Of a DNA stretch of 64,000 nt, positions 37,112-45,374 are shown in pieces. Position numbers and translations under genes: made by a program. Source of the DNA: a virus. How positions within the stretch are numbered: position 1 is the stretch's first letter; each line of letters opens with the position of its first letter. The stretch spans positions 49,833 to 113,832 of IMG/VR virus record IMGVR_UViG_3300009001_000006. One strand, given 5' to 3'. The notes under the pieces were generated by a model. The model was given only the letters and a program-made list of their open reading frames with translations, ran no database searches and was not told the DNA's origin.

Positions 37112-38734
37112 CTAGATTACGTACCACACATTGTTATAAAACACCATGCTAACGCTTTCGTTTTCATAGTAAAGATTGATGCTTCCACCATCTATACTAT
37201 GTCCACTGTTACCGCTAATAGTAAGTGTACCACTACCATCATCAACTTTCTTAACAGTAGCGACTTGACCATTGCTAGGACTAGCATGCATAGTTAAAGT
37301 AAAACTATTAGTGCTAGTGGTTACAAGAGTTACGTCGTTACTAGCTGTAGAAGCTGAATTAGCAGTGTCAACAGACTTGAAGCTAGCAGCAGCACCAGCT
37401 ACGAGCTGGCCGCTACCATTTCTTGTGATAGTACTACCATCAATTTGAACAGTCATGACACCGCTGCTAGCAGCAAGAGATGTATTAGCAGTTGTACCAG
37501 CAACGCCAGCAACCATGTCTGCAATAGTGTCTCTTTTTGAAGTACCATCACTATCTCTAAAGAACATGCTATCTGCAGCAACATCTACAGCAGCATCACT
37601 AACGATAAGACTACCAGTAACATCACCAGTAACATCACCAGTCAAATCGCCAGTAACATTACCAGTCAAATCGCCAGTAACATTACCAGTAACATTGCCA
37701 GTTAAATCACCAGTCACATCACCGGTCACATTGCCAGTCACATTACCTGTAACATTACCAGTTAAAGTACCAGTAATGCCACCAGAAGCACTAAGGGTGG
37801 TAAATGCACCACTACTAGCTGCATTAGCTCCAATAGCAGTTCCATCAATAGCTCCACCATTAATGTCTACGGTAGTAAAAGTAGAAGTACCGCTTGAAGT
37901 AATATTACCCGTAACATTACCGGTTACGTTGCCGGTTACATTACCAGTTAAATCACCGGTTACATCACCAGTAAGATCACCAGTTACATTACCAGTCACA
38001 TTTCCGGTAACATTACCAGTTAAATCACCGGTTACATCACCAGTAAGATCACCAGTTACATTACCGGTAACATTTCCAGTAACATTTCCAGTAACATTGC
38101 CAGTTAAATCACCGGTCACGTCACCAGTCACATCTCCGGTCACATTACCTGTTAAATTACCAGTAACATTACCAGTAACATTACCGGTAAGATCACCAGT
38201 AACATTACCAGTTACATCACCCGTAAGATCGCCAGTAACATCACCAACAATATTAGCCGCAAGTGTACCAAGACTAATATCTAAATTACCAGTACTTGCG
38301 CCAGTAGCTGTTGTAGTACCAAGAGTAAATCTGTCTTCGCTTTCATCCCAAACGAAAACAGCATTATCTCCAGTACTGCCTCTTTCGATAATAAAACCAG
38401 AATCATTACCATTGCTTTCAGCACCATTATTCAACTCAATCAAAGTGTCTGCAACAACAGTATTGGTACTATTAACAGTAGTTGTAGTACCATTAACGGT
38501 AAGGCCACCATCGATAGTTACATTGCCGCTAGCATCAATAGCGATTGCGCTATTAGCACTATCTGAACCAATATAACCACCATCAGGAAGCACTACACCT
38601 GGGGCATACAGCTTGCTATTATCGTAATACAGATTACTGCCGTCCGAATCAAATTTGTTAGAGCTTGCATCAGAACCAAAAAACACCAAACCCTTTTGAT
38701 TGCCGCCGCCGGCAGCTATAGGACTATAACTCAT
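37112..38734 (-). CDS. tail fibre with GNVT/GDLT tetrapeptide repeats
   Basis: 540 residues. An N-terminal beta-rich part ('GLVFFGSDASSNKFDSDGSN', 'GGLTVNGTTTTVNS') leads to dozens of four-residue repeats G-[ND]-[VLI]-T (DNA 37905-38250 and 37611-37775) split by a short spacer domain. The C-terminal tip 'GGSINLYYENESVSMVFY' matches the tip of the upstream 154-residue protein. The repeats probably form a triple-stranded beta shaft. High internal DNA repetition makes copy-number change likely. Confidence 0.85.
   Translation of the reverse strand: MSYSPIAAGGGNQKGLVFFGSDASSNKFDSDGSNLYYDNSKLYAPGVVLPDGGYIGSDSANSAIAIDASGNVTIDGGLTVNGTTTTVNSTNTVVADTLIELNNGAESNGNDSGFIIERGSTGDNAVFVWDESEDRFTLGTTTATGASTGNLDISLGTLAANIVGDVTGDLTGDVTGNVTGDLTGNVTGNVTGNLTGNVTGDVTGDVTGDLTGNVTGNVTGNVTGNVTGDLTGDVTGDLTGNVTGNVTGNVTGDLTGDVTGDLTGNVTGNVTGNVTGNITSSGTSTFTTVDINGGAIDGTAIGANAASSGAFTTLSASGGITGTLTGNVTGNVTGNVTGDVTGDLTGNVTGNVTGDLTGNVTGDLTGDVTGDVTGSLIVSDAAVDVAADSMFFRDSDGTSKRDTIADMVAGVAGTTANTSLAASSGVMTVQIDGSTITRNGSGQLVAGAAASFKSVDTANSASTASNDVTLVTTSTNSFTLTMHASPSNGQVATVKKVDDGSGTLTISGNSGHSIDGGSINLYYENESVSMVFYNNVWYVI
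37605..38256. repeat. 12-bp tandem coding repeats of the fibre shaft
   Basis: Degenerate 12-base units (plus-strand sense ccagtaacatta-like) run through 37611-37775 and 37905-38250, encoding the G-[ND]-[VL]-T shaft. A higher-order unit of about 24 residues is itself repeated. Third-base variation between units suggests selection on the protein rather than the DNA. Confidence 0.9.
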
Positions 38735-38776
38735 ATAAAATTCTCCATTTTGCTGTGTAAAAAATAACCAAAACCA

Positions 38777-39241
38777 TTAAATTATACACCAATTATTGCC
38801 GTCAGATAATAATGTTATAGATTCATTTTTATAAAATAAATCATAAGAGCTTAGATCATCAATAGTTTCATTATTTTTTGTTTTAATGTTTACAGTTTTT
38901 GTAGTGCGATTTTTAATTCTAATAATTTTGCCAAGATTATCAAAAGCTGTATGTAGTGTAACGTTAATTGTATTAGATAATGTACCTACTTCGCTATCGA
39001 TAATCACAACTACATCCTCAAACACACTAACTTCATAATCTCCAGCAACTTGTGATGTTTCAGAGTATGGTACAGATCCGAGTGGTTTATTAGTATTGGT
39101 AATAGCTATAGTTTCATCCACAACATCTATGTTGTGTAAATTATTTTCAAGCTTTACTTCTACGGAAGGGTTGCCTTCGGGATTTACTTCTATAATATTA
39201 GTGTTTTGATTAATAGCGACTTCTAAGTAATAAGTAGACAT
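38777..39241 (-). CDS. fibre tip-domain protein
   Basis: 154 residues, beta-rich. The last ~35 residues ('SYDLFYKNESITLLSDGNNW') are homologous to the C-terminal tip of the repeat fibre at 37112, so the two share a tip fold. The N-terminal half is unrelated. Probably a short appendage or fibre-network protein. Confidence 0.68.
   Translation of the reverse strand: MSTYYLEVAINQNTNIIEVNPEGNPSVEVKLENNLHNIDVVDETIAITNTNKPLGSVPYSETSQVAGDYEVSVFEDVVVIIDSEVGTLSNTINVTLHTAFDNLGKIIRIKNRTTKTVNIKTKNNETIDDLSSYDLFYKNESITLLSDGNNWCII
38780..38793 (-). promoter_or_regulatory. candidate late promoter motif upstream of repeat fibre gene
   Basis: Minus strand TTGGTGTATAATTT overlaps the end of the upstream gene and lies about 46 bases before the start at 38734. 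It shares TTGGTGTATAAT with the element at 54301. Confidence 0.55.
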
Positions 39242-39262
39242 GAATTAAGAATTCCTATATAT

Positions 39263-39856
39263 CTATGAGCACACGCTCTGGGTGTCACTAGAGCTATATC
39301 TTTTTACAATATTTATATTGCCATATAATATTCTAGAAATATGTTTATCTCCACCGTCAGACCAATCGTTCGGAGACTCTAGGTCCAAATCATATTTAGC
39401 TTTATTAAATCCAAAAGTATCTGTAACATTGGCTGGTATTATTAAAGAAATCCTGCCACTAGAATTCACGCTAAAAGTATATTTCGTATAATCTGTATTA
39501 CTGGACTTATACTGATATGTAACAGGCTCAAAATAGATGGTGCTACCAGCCGATAGTGTAACATTATTAGAAAGTTTGGCTATAGAACCACTAAATTCAA
39601 TGATATATGTATTAATCGGTATATTATGTCCTGTTATCATTCCGTTATCAACAAGCAAAGAGGGATCGGAAACTTGAATAGTATCTGAACTATTGACAGC
39701 AGAAATAACCTTAGCTTCATATCTTTCTGTTTTCCATATCAATTGAGCACACCAATTTGTAAGATTAACAGGTTGTTTATCAGAGTCTTTATATATAAAA
39801 TCAATCCTGAAAGAACTACCTTGCTCTATAGAGAAATCATATTTACCGGCAGCCAT
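39263..39856 (-). CDS. virion structural protein
   Basis: 197 residues, beginning 'AAGKYDFSIEQGSSFRIDF' with 'DKQPVNLTNWCAQLIW', a pattern seen in small virion proteins of marine phages. The rest is beta-rich. It sits between the capsid gene terminator and the fibre genes. Exact place in the virion unknown. Confidence 0.68.
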   Translation of the reverse strand: MAAGKYDFSIEQGSSFRIDFIYKDSDKQPVNLTNWCAQLIWKTERYEAKVISAVNSSDTIQVSDPSLLVDNGMITGHNIPINTYIIEFSGSIAKLSNNVTLSAGSTIYFEPVTYQYKSSNTDYTKYTFSVNSSGRISLIIPANVTDTFGFNKAKYDLDLESPNDWSDGGDKHISRILYGNINIVKRYSSSDTQSVCS

Positions 39857-39880
39857 ATTATCCTTATACCTTTCTGGTGT

Positions 39881-39916
39881 GAAAAAGAAATAGCCGACCC
39901 TTTGTGGAGCCGGCTA
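39881..39916 (-). terminator. terminator after the major capsid gene
   Basis: On the minus strand TAGCCG (paired with CGGCTA, 39891-39916) forms a stem with extra pairing inside, followed by TTTCTTTTT. Its place right after the capsid gene would raise capsid mRNA relative to the genes downstream. Confidence 0.72.
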
Positions 39917-39944
39917 CTTCGATATCATAAGCAAAGCTTAAAGA

Positions 39945-40946
39945 TTAAAGAGAGCCAAGAAGCACTCTTCTGTTATCTAGAACAGCAAAACCCTGCTCAG
40001 CCCATCCATAGAAGCCAGCTCTCTTTTGACGATGAAGGGTATCATCTTCAAAGATTTGAACTTCTTGACGAACTGGCATGATAAATGAATCTCTCTTTCT
40101 AAGGTCAAGACCAACAACAATTTCGCTGTCGCCAGCATCAATAGTGCCAGAAAGAACATTATCATAGAACTCTTGATATTCTTGGCCTTCGCCAAGCTCA
40201 TCAACGTCATGAAGGTTTACACCAAACACGCGATTAACATTACCGTCAGCAGCGGTATAGATCTCACGACGAGTAATCTCATCGACCTGATCAACGCCCC
40301 AGTTTCTGATATCTTCCATAGCCTCTGGTGAGACATAAAGATCGGTAAGGATACCTCTGTTATTACTAGCAGAGTTACCGCCACCATTACGACGCATAAC
40401 GGTCTTCATAAGAGAAACAAGTCTCTTAGTAAACTGACCAGCATCAGCGTCACTATCATAAACAACAATATTACGGTCTACACCAGCAGCAAGCAAGGTG
40501 TGCCAACCGTCATCATTCATCTTCTTGACGAATTGTGCTTCGAGAACTTCCATAGCACGACCAACGACATCCCAACGGGCGTCACGAGCATACTTTAGAA
40601 GATAGTCGATACTTGCACCAATATCATAGGTAGGAACCATGACATAATCGCCTTCGACATGTCTTTCTGGTACATAACCATGATTAGGTAAAGTATAAGC
40701 AACAAAATCAGCTTCTGTTCCAGGAGCCAAGAAGTCTAATGGAAATTCTGGAGTAGCACCAGGAGCCAATTGAATTGGTTCAAAGATGCCATCAAGAATA
40801 TCTCCACTAAGAATAGCTTGACGCAATGGAAGCTCAAGAGCTTTTGCAAACTCTCTACTAGCAGCCAAAGACTGCTCTTTTTCAGCAGAACCTGATCTAA
40901 CTAAGAGATCAGTAAGCTCAGCGGATGGTTCAAATTTATTAGCCAT
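39945..40946 (-). CDS. major capsid protein
   Basis: 333 residues. Its place after protease/scaffold and decoration genes, its length and its text ('VGRAMEVLEAQFVKKMNDDG', 'GILTDLYVSPEAMEDIRNWG', 'RRVLLGSL') fit an HK97-fold major capsid protein. Codon use is visibly more GC-rich and regular than in its neighbours, as in highly expressed genes. A strong AAAGGAG ribosome site precedes it and a terminator follows. Confidence 0.85.
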   Translation of the reverse strand: MANKFEPSAELTDLLVRSGSAEKEQSLAASREFAKALELPLRQAILSGDILDGIFEPIQLAPGATPEFPLDFLAPGTEADFVAYTLPNHGYVPERHVEGDYVMVPTYDIGASIDYLLKYARDARWDVVGRAMEVLEAQFVKKMNDDGWHTLLAAGVDRNIVVYDSDADAGQFTKRLVSLMKTVMRRNGGGNSASNNRGILTDLYVSPEAMEDIRNWGVDQVDEITRREIYTAADGNVNRVFGVNLHDVDELGEGQEYQEFYDNVLSGTIDAGDSEIVVGLDLRKRDSFIMPVRQEVQIFEDDTLHRQKRAGFYGWAEQGFAVLDNRRVLLGSL

Positions 40947-40969
40947 GTTTATATATCTCCTTTTTAAAC

Positions 40970-41431
40970 TCAGGTAATGTTAATATCTACTTTAACGTAG
41001 CCGTCGGCATCTTTGCCACTTAAGAATGTACCAACTTTAACACTGTTTGTTGATACTGTGGTGAAATCACCAGCACCATCATAATAAGCAGCGTCTCCAG
41101 CAACTGGACTTTGACCAGAAGCTAGACTGTTGGTAGTAACTTGACCCCTACGAAGAAGAGCCACTTTGCCGCCAGCCTGAACTTCATCTTTATGATAATT
41201 AATATGTTGTCTTGTAAGATCAAGATTAACAACATCATTAAGTAAAACACCTGCTGGAGCAGTGCCAGCTGGACTGCCAGTTGGATAGATAACTACGGCA
41301 TCAGCATCATCCATAGATGAACCAACACCACCTGCACCGTTGTATACAACCACACCGCCGCGATCGCCGGTTGTGTTCATAAAGAAAGATACATCGGTAA
41401 AACTTTCAACACGATCTGGTTTTAAAGCCAT
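40970..41431 (-). CDS. head decoration-like protein
   Basis: 153 residues, Gly/Val/Asp-rich and beta-rich ('RGGVVVYNGAGGVGSS', 'GKVALLRRGQVTT', 'GYVKVDINIT'). Length, position between protease and capsid genes, and the 'ALLRRGxV' stretch fit small head decoration proteins. Likely a capsid-surface stabiliser. Confidence 0.68.
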   Translation of the reverse strand: MALKPDRVESFTDVSFFMNTTGDRGGVVVYNGAGGVGSSMDDADAVVIYPTGSPAGTAPAGVLLNDVVNLDLTRQHINYHKDEVQAGGKVALLRRGQVTTNSLASGQSPVAGDAAYYDGAGDFTTVSTNSVKVGTFLSGKDADGYVKVDINIT

Positions 41432-41434
41432 TTT

Positions 41435-42262
41435 TCATTCTCCTTTATTGGATTGTTGTTTGCCTAATCTAGAATAAACAAAATCTACTAATGATGCTCT
41501 AGTGTGATCGATCTCTGAATCTTCATCACTACCAACACTAAGATCAACAGATTCTTCAGCTTCTGCGGTTTCTAAAACTTCCTCAGCAACTGAATCTTCT
41601 AGTTCACCTTCTTGTTCTTCAGTCTCAGTAGAATCTGCAACCTCTTCAGCTTCTGCAACTTCTTCCGAAGCAACTTCTTCTGATTTAGTTTGAGCCCACT
41701 CAGGAACATTAGAACTAACCAAAGACTTGATAGTAGCGAAAGCCTCATCGTCTAGATCTTCAAATTTGTTCACTGTAGCTTCTGCTACATCGTGAGCAAC
41801 ACCAGATTCGACAAGTTCAGAGACCCTACTAACAATTTTTGCCTGCCTAGCAAGTTCAGCTTCTTTTGCTTTATAAGCTTCAATAGCCTCATTAGCAGCA
41901 GCAAGTTCGCTTTTCAATGTCTCAAGATCACATTCTCTTGTCTTGAGAGCTTCTTCATGAGCACTAGTAAGTTCTTTAAGCTCGTTGGCTTTAACTTCAT
42001 CTAATTGTGCTACATCATATTCCATTTTTTTCTTGTATTCTTCTAAGAGTTTATCTTTCTCAGCTACAGCTTCATTAAGAGAAGAAGCCTGATCTGACAT
42101 TCTTGCCATATCTTCTTCTTTATCTTTCATGGTAGCTTCTAGTTGCATGACTTTAGCCTCTAGTTCGCTTACGCGACTATAAGCCTCTTTAAGAACTTCG
42201 CCACAGCCGGTCATAGCTTCGACTTTTTCTGCTAGTTCTTTTACATCTTTTTCTAGACTCAT
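41435..42262 (-). CDS. nested in-frame scaffold protein (internal start)
   Basis: 275 residues in the same frame as the protease fusion. ATG at 42262 ('MSLEKDVKELAEKVEAM') is preceded by GGAG (42272-42275) with a 9-base spacer, and falls exactly at the junction between protease and coiled coil. This matches the known C/Nu3 arrangement of lambda. Expected role: internal scaffold made in excess of protease. Confidence 0.55.
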   Translation of the reverse strand: MSLEKDVKELAEKVEAMTGCGEVLKEAYSRVSELEAKVMQLEATMKDKEEDMARMSDQASSLNEAVAEKDKLLEEYKKKMEYDVAQLDEVKANELKELTSAHEEALKTRECDLETLKSELAAANEAIEAYKAKEAELARQAKIVSRVSELVESGVAHDVAEATVNKFEDLDDEAFATIKSLVSSNVPEWAQTKSEEVASEEVAEAEEVADSTETEEQEGELEDSVAEEVLETAEAEESVDLSVGSDEDSEIDHTRASLVDFVYSRLGKQQSNKGE

Positions 42263-43120
42263 ATTATCATTCTCCGGGTTAAAGGACGCTTGGATATTAA
42301 ATACACTATTATTGGCTAAAAGGTTATCGTCTTTTTTAGTAAAAATTTCATCAGCACTTTGTTTATCAAAAATAATACTTTCTGGATTAGCTGGTTTGTT
42401 CACAAAACCCTTTCCTGAAAAACTTATATTGCGCAATACTCTGCCAATTTTATGATTATCATATTCTCCAACACCACCATATGATCTTAAAAATTTAGTT
42501 AAATAACTAGTATTATTATTTCTAGCTAATACTTTATATTCTCCAGTTTCTTGATTTAGTAAACCATAATCAAAATTATTAAAATAACATTCCATGCTAA
42601 CAAACTTTTTACCAGCCTCGATTTCCTGAATTAAAGACTCTGCTCTTTCTCTCAATTCAGGATTAGAAAAATTTCTATAAATAACAGAACCGGTAACAAT
42701 ATGGAATTTATCAGGAAGCTGTTCCATATCAATATTATCTGGAATTTTCTGACCATCAACATCTATGGGCCAGTTAGAAACAATATGTCCAACAATTTGG
42801 TCCTCGTCATGCTCTAAATTAGTGGGCTTATCTTCCGGAGTATTTTTAGCTTTCCATACTTCTACTTTATCAAAAATATCATCATTTCTATTCCATGATG
42901 AACTCACTAAGATAGATTGAACATAATACAGATCTTCGTCGGTAACGGATGCTAATGACTGACTATCAGGATCCGTAATTAATTGATAATTAACACTAGC
43001 CTTAACTAAGTCAGTTGTTTGTTTTGTTGTTGGTTGAATTTGTGCGAGGTATGCAATAGAAGCGTTGGCTATTACCTGTTCAGCAACACCGTCATCCCAT
43101 TCTTGTTGATAAATATGCAT
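41435..43120 (-). CDS. prohead protease fused to scaffold
   Basis: 561 residues. The N-terminal ~260 residues resemble a prohead serine protease: His104 in 'NLEHDEDQIVGHI' and Ser175 in 'FVSMECYF' are candidate catalytic residues. From about residue 287 to 480 there is a long acidic coiled coil, then a Glu/Ala/Val-rich tail, typical of a scaffold. The protease would cleave the scaffold and mature the capsid. An internal start at 42262 may yield the scaffold alone. It lies 1 base after the portal gene. Confidence 0.78.
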   Translation of the reverse strand: MHIYQQEWDDGVAEQVIANASIAYLAQIQPTTKQTTDLVKASVNYQLITDPDSQSLASVTDEDLYYVQSILVSSSWNRNDDIFDKVEVWKAKNTPEDKPTNLEHDEDQIVGHIVSNWPIDVDGQKIPDNIDMEQLPDKFHIVTGSVIYRNFSNPELRERAESLIQEIEAGKKFVSMECYFNNFDYGLLNQETGEYKVLARNNNTSYLTKFLRSYGGVGEYDNHKIGRVLRNISFSGKGFVNKPANPESIIFDKQSADEIFTKKDDNLLANNSVFNIQASFNPENDNMSLEKDVKELAEKVEAMTGCGEVLKEAYSRVSELEAKVMQLEATMKDKEEDMARMSDQASSLNEAVAEKDKLLEEYKKKMEYDVAQLDEVKANELKELTSAHEEALKTRECDLETLKSELAAANEAIEAYKAKEAELARQAKIVSRVSELVESGVAHDVAEATVNKFEDLDDEAFATIKSLVSSNVPEWAQTKSEEVASEEVAEAEEVADSTETEEQEGELEDSVAEEVLETAEAEESVDLSVGSDEDSEIDHTRASLVDFVYSRLGKQQSNKGE

Positions 43121-43121
43121 A

Positions 43122-45311
43122 TTATTCTTCTTCCGTATGAATAGATGAGTAATAAATTGACTTAACTAGTTTTTGCTCTTCTGTAGTTAATGTTCTTTGT
43201 AAATTGTTGGATATTGACCTTACCCAATATTCATACCCCGATATTAAACTTTTGGTAGTTTGAGAAATACTTTTTATATTAGCAGAAATTTTATCAGGGT
43301 CAATTTTTACAAAAGGTTTTAAAGAAAAAAGGGCTTGTGTTTTAATAAATTCTAAGTTTTTGGACTCATCACTAGATAATGATCGTAAATTTTTCTTATT
43401 GTAAAACTCTAGAATAAGAGGATTGATTATACAGGCTATTCTTTCTTGTGCGTCCTGCGCCCATATGTCTAATGTTGCCCCGGTTCTAGGTTTAAAATCT
43501 TTGGTCTTTCTTTTCTTGGTGTCTTTTGACATTTGTGGGCGGCCTTCGCCAGGAACGCCAGGTAAAGATTCTGGCGAATCTTTAACCAACTTCGTTGTGT
43601 TTTTCTTTTCTGTATCGTTTTTGAGTTCGTAAAGATTTTTTTCGCCACGTTTCTTCTTGGATAAGTCTAAACCAACCTCGCTAGGTGTAGCCATACCTGA
43701 TTGTAATGCTATCTTTTTTAAGCTATTGATAAATTCAGCATCATGATATGGCCCTGATTTAGTAGGTCTCTTGGATGATGCTCTTTCTTTACTTTCTCTA
43801 CTAATTCGACTTTGTTCCATATCAGCATCAAAACCGAATCTTGTTTGCACCAATTCTTCACTCACTAAATTCCTATCAGCTAGTTGTATTAATAGGGCTT
43901 TTTCTGCTTCTTCATTGCTTAGGTCCATTCTATCAAATTCTATTTTAGCTGGATATCTGAAGCCCATGGCTTTTTGTAGCATTTCTATTTCTTTTTGCCA
44001 AAATTGTACTAATACCTGTCTACCATATTCTAGTCTTTGTGTTAATGTTTTTAGACTAATGAAATTATTAGTAGTACCAGCAGCACCGTAAGTGCCTGTT
44101 AATGTGGGAGGTATACCAAGACCAGCATAAACACTATTTAAGTGTGGAGTATATTTAGCTTCTCCTAAAAATTGATGTACATTAGTTTTACTTTCTAATA
44201 ACTCAATATCTGGACCCCAAATTAAATCCATTGTACCGCCACCAACATTATTTTGTAAAATATTAGATAGTTTAGCAGCAGCAGCTTTTGTTGGAGCTAT
44301 TTTATGTTCTAGATTACCGAGTTTGAAAATTCGAATATTGGAAATAGCGCCGTCTAATGCAGCTAAGTCAGCTAGTTTAAGTTTTTCGATAATATTGATA
44401 TCATCCATAATAGCATAAATCATGGGATATGCCCAATTCTGCCAATCGTCTTTTTTGTAATGAAAAACTAGAGTTTTATCAGCATCTAAAGGATAAAGTG
44501 TTTTATTTTTTGCAGCAAATAAAATACTCTCTGGTAATTGATCTACAATTTGTTTTTCTATATCATTTTTAGGACTGTTTATAGTTTTTCTTAATTGAGC
44601 TGGTAGTGAAATAGCATACTGTTTTTTCCCAACAAAAGATGATAAGCTCTCTCCTAAAATGTCAACATAAAAAGGATCGATAAATGTATATCTCCATGGT
44701 ATTTCTTTTCTATCAACTTTAATTTCATCTAAAGAAGGATCGATATCAGCTTTAGCATTAGCTCTATATAATTCATCAGCTATTTTTTGACTAATTTTCG
44801 CTGTTTGTTTATTAATAACAACATTCCCTACCCTGTATAAATTATTAAGAAATCTTTCGCTTCTATCTATACCATTAATTTTCCTAAACCAATTTCTATA
44901 AAATCTTTCTATTCTTTTATTTCTATGGGAAAGTCTAATACCTTGAGATCCGAAATCGCCCATAAGATCAATAACATTCTTAACCAAACCCACTCTCTGA
45001 TATATTGTATCAGCAGTTTTGATAATATTTTTAAGCTTAACGGGAACAGCTTCATTTGGTCTAAAATAGTCATAATCTGATCTAGTTAGACCTGGACGGC
45101 TAGATGTATTTTCTGATAAGTTAGAAAAATCTCTATTATATCTAGCATAACCTGTAGTTCTATGAATACCTTCAAATTCAGCTAAAGATTTTGAGGAAAG
45201 CTCCAAGGCGCTTTGTTTAGAGGCTAAATCATCACCCCATGTAACATAAGCCTCTTCTTTTTCTATCTCTGCATCTTCTATGGCTTTACTTTTTGGATAT
45301 TTATTTGACAT
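43122..45311 (-). CDS. portal protein
   Basis: 729 residues, second gene after terminase large subunit. Portal-like text includes 'YQRVGLVKNVIDLMGDF', 'YTFIDPFYVDILGES', 'VFHYKKDDWQNWAYPMIYAI', 'GLGIPPTLTGTYGAAGTTNN' and 'RQVLVQFWQKEIEMLQKAMG', the stem and crown region of phage portals. It forms the DNA entry ring and joins head to tail. Confidence 0.88.
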   Translation of the reverse strand: MSNKYPKSKAIEDAEIEKEEAYVTWGDDLASKQSALELSSKSLAEFEGIHRTTGYARYNRDFSNLSENTSSRPGLTRSDYDYFRPNEAVPVKLKNIIKTADTIYQRVGLVKNVIDLMGDFGSQGIRLSHRNKRIERFYRNWFRKINGIDRSERFLNNLYRVGNVVINKQTAKISQKIADELYRANAKADIDPSLDEIKVDRKEIPWRYTFIDPFYVDILGESLSSFVGKKQYAISLPAQLRKTINSPKNDIEKQIVDQLPESILFAAKNKTLYPLDADKTLVFHYKKDDWQNWAYPMIYAIMDDINIIEKLKLADLAALDGAISNIRIFKLGNLEHKIAPTKAAAAKLSNILQNNVGGGTMDLIWGPDIELLESKTNVHQFLGEAKYTPHLNSVYAGLGIPPTLTGTYGAAGTTNNFISLKTLTQRLEYGRQVLVQFWQKEIEMLQKAMGFRYPAKIEFDRMDLSNEEAEKALLIQLADRNLVSEELVQTRFGFDADMEQSRISRESKERASSKRPTKSGPYHDAEFINSLKKIALQSGMATPSEVGLDLSKKKRGEKNLYELKNDTEKKNTTKLVKDSPESLPGVPGEGRPQMSKDTKKRKTKDFKPRTGATLDIWAQDAQERIACIINPLILEFYNKKNLRSLSSDESKNLEFIKTQALFSLKPFVKIDPDKISANIKSISQTTKSLISGYEYWVRSISNNLQRTLTTEEQKLVKSIYYSSIHTEEE

Positions 45312-45360
45312 AATGGTATTGCATTTCTATTGCGGTTCTATTGTTTATGGTTAACTAGTT

Positions 45361-45374
45361 TATTATACACTATT
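45361..45374 (-). promoter_or_regulatory. candidate late promoter motif upstream of portal gene
   Basis: Minus strand AATAGTGTATAATA lies about 50 bases before the portal start at 45311, in the only gap between terminase and portal. It shares GTGTATAAT with the elements at 38780 and 54301. Confidence 0.55.

Noticed and set aside
37605-38256. CRISPR-like regular repeats
   Set aside because: The units are 12-base, in-frame coding repeats with no unique spacers; no cas gene nearby.
37455-38576. 373-residue plus-strand ORF opposite the repeat fibre
   Set aside because: Its Pro/Val/Thr/Ser repeats are the mirror of the G-[ND]-[VL]-T repeats on the other strand; no ribosome site.
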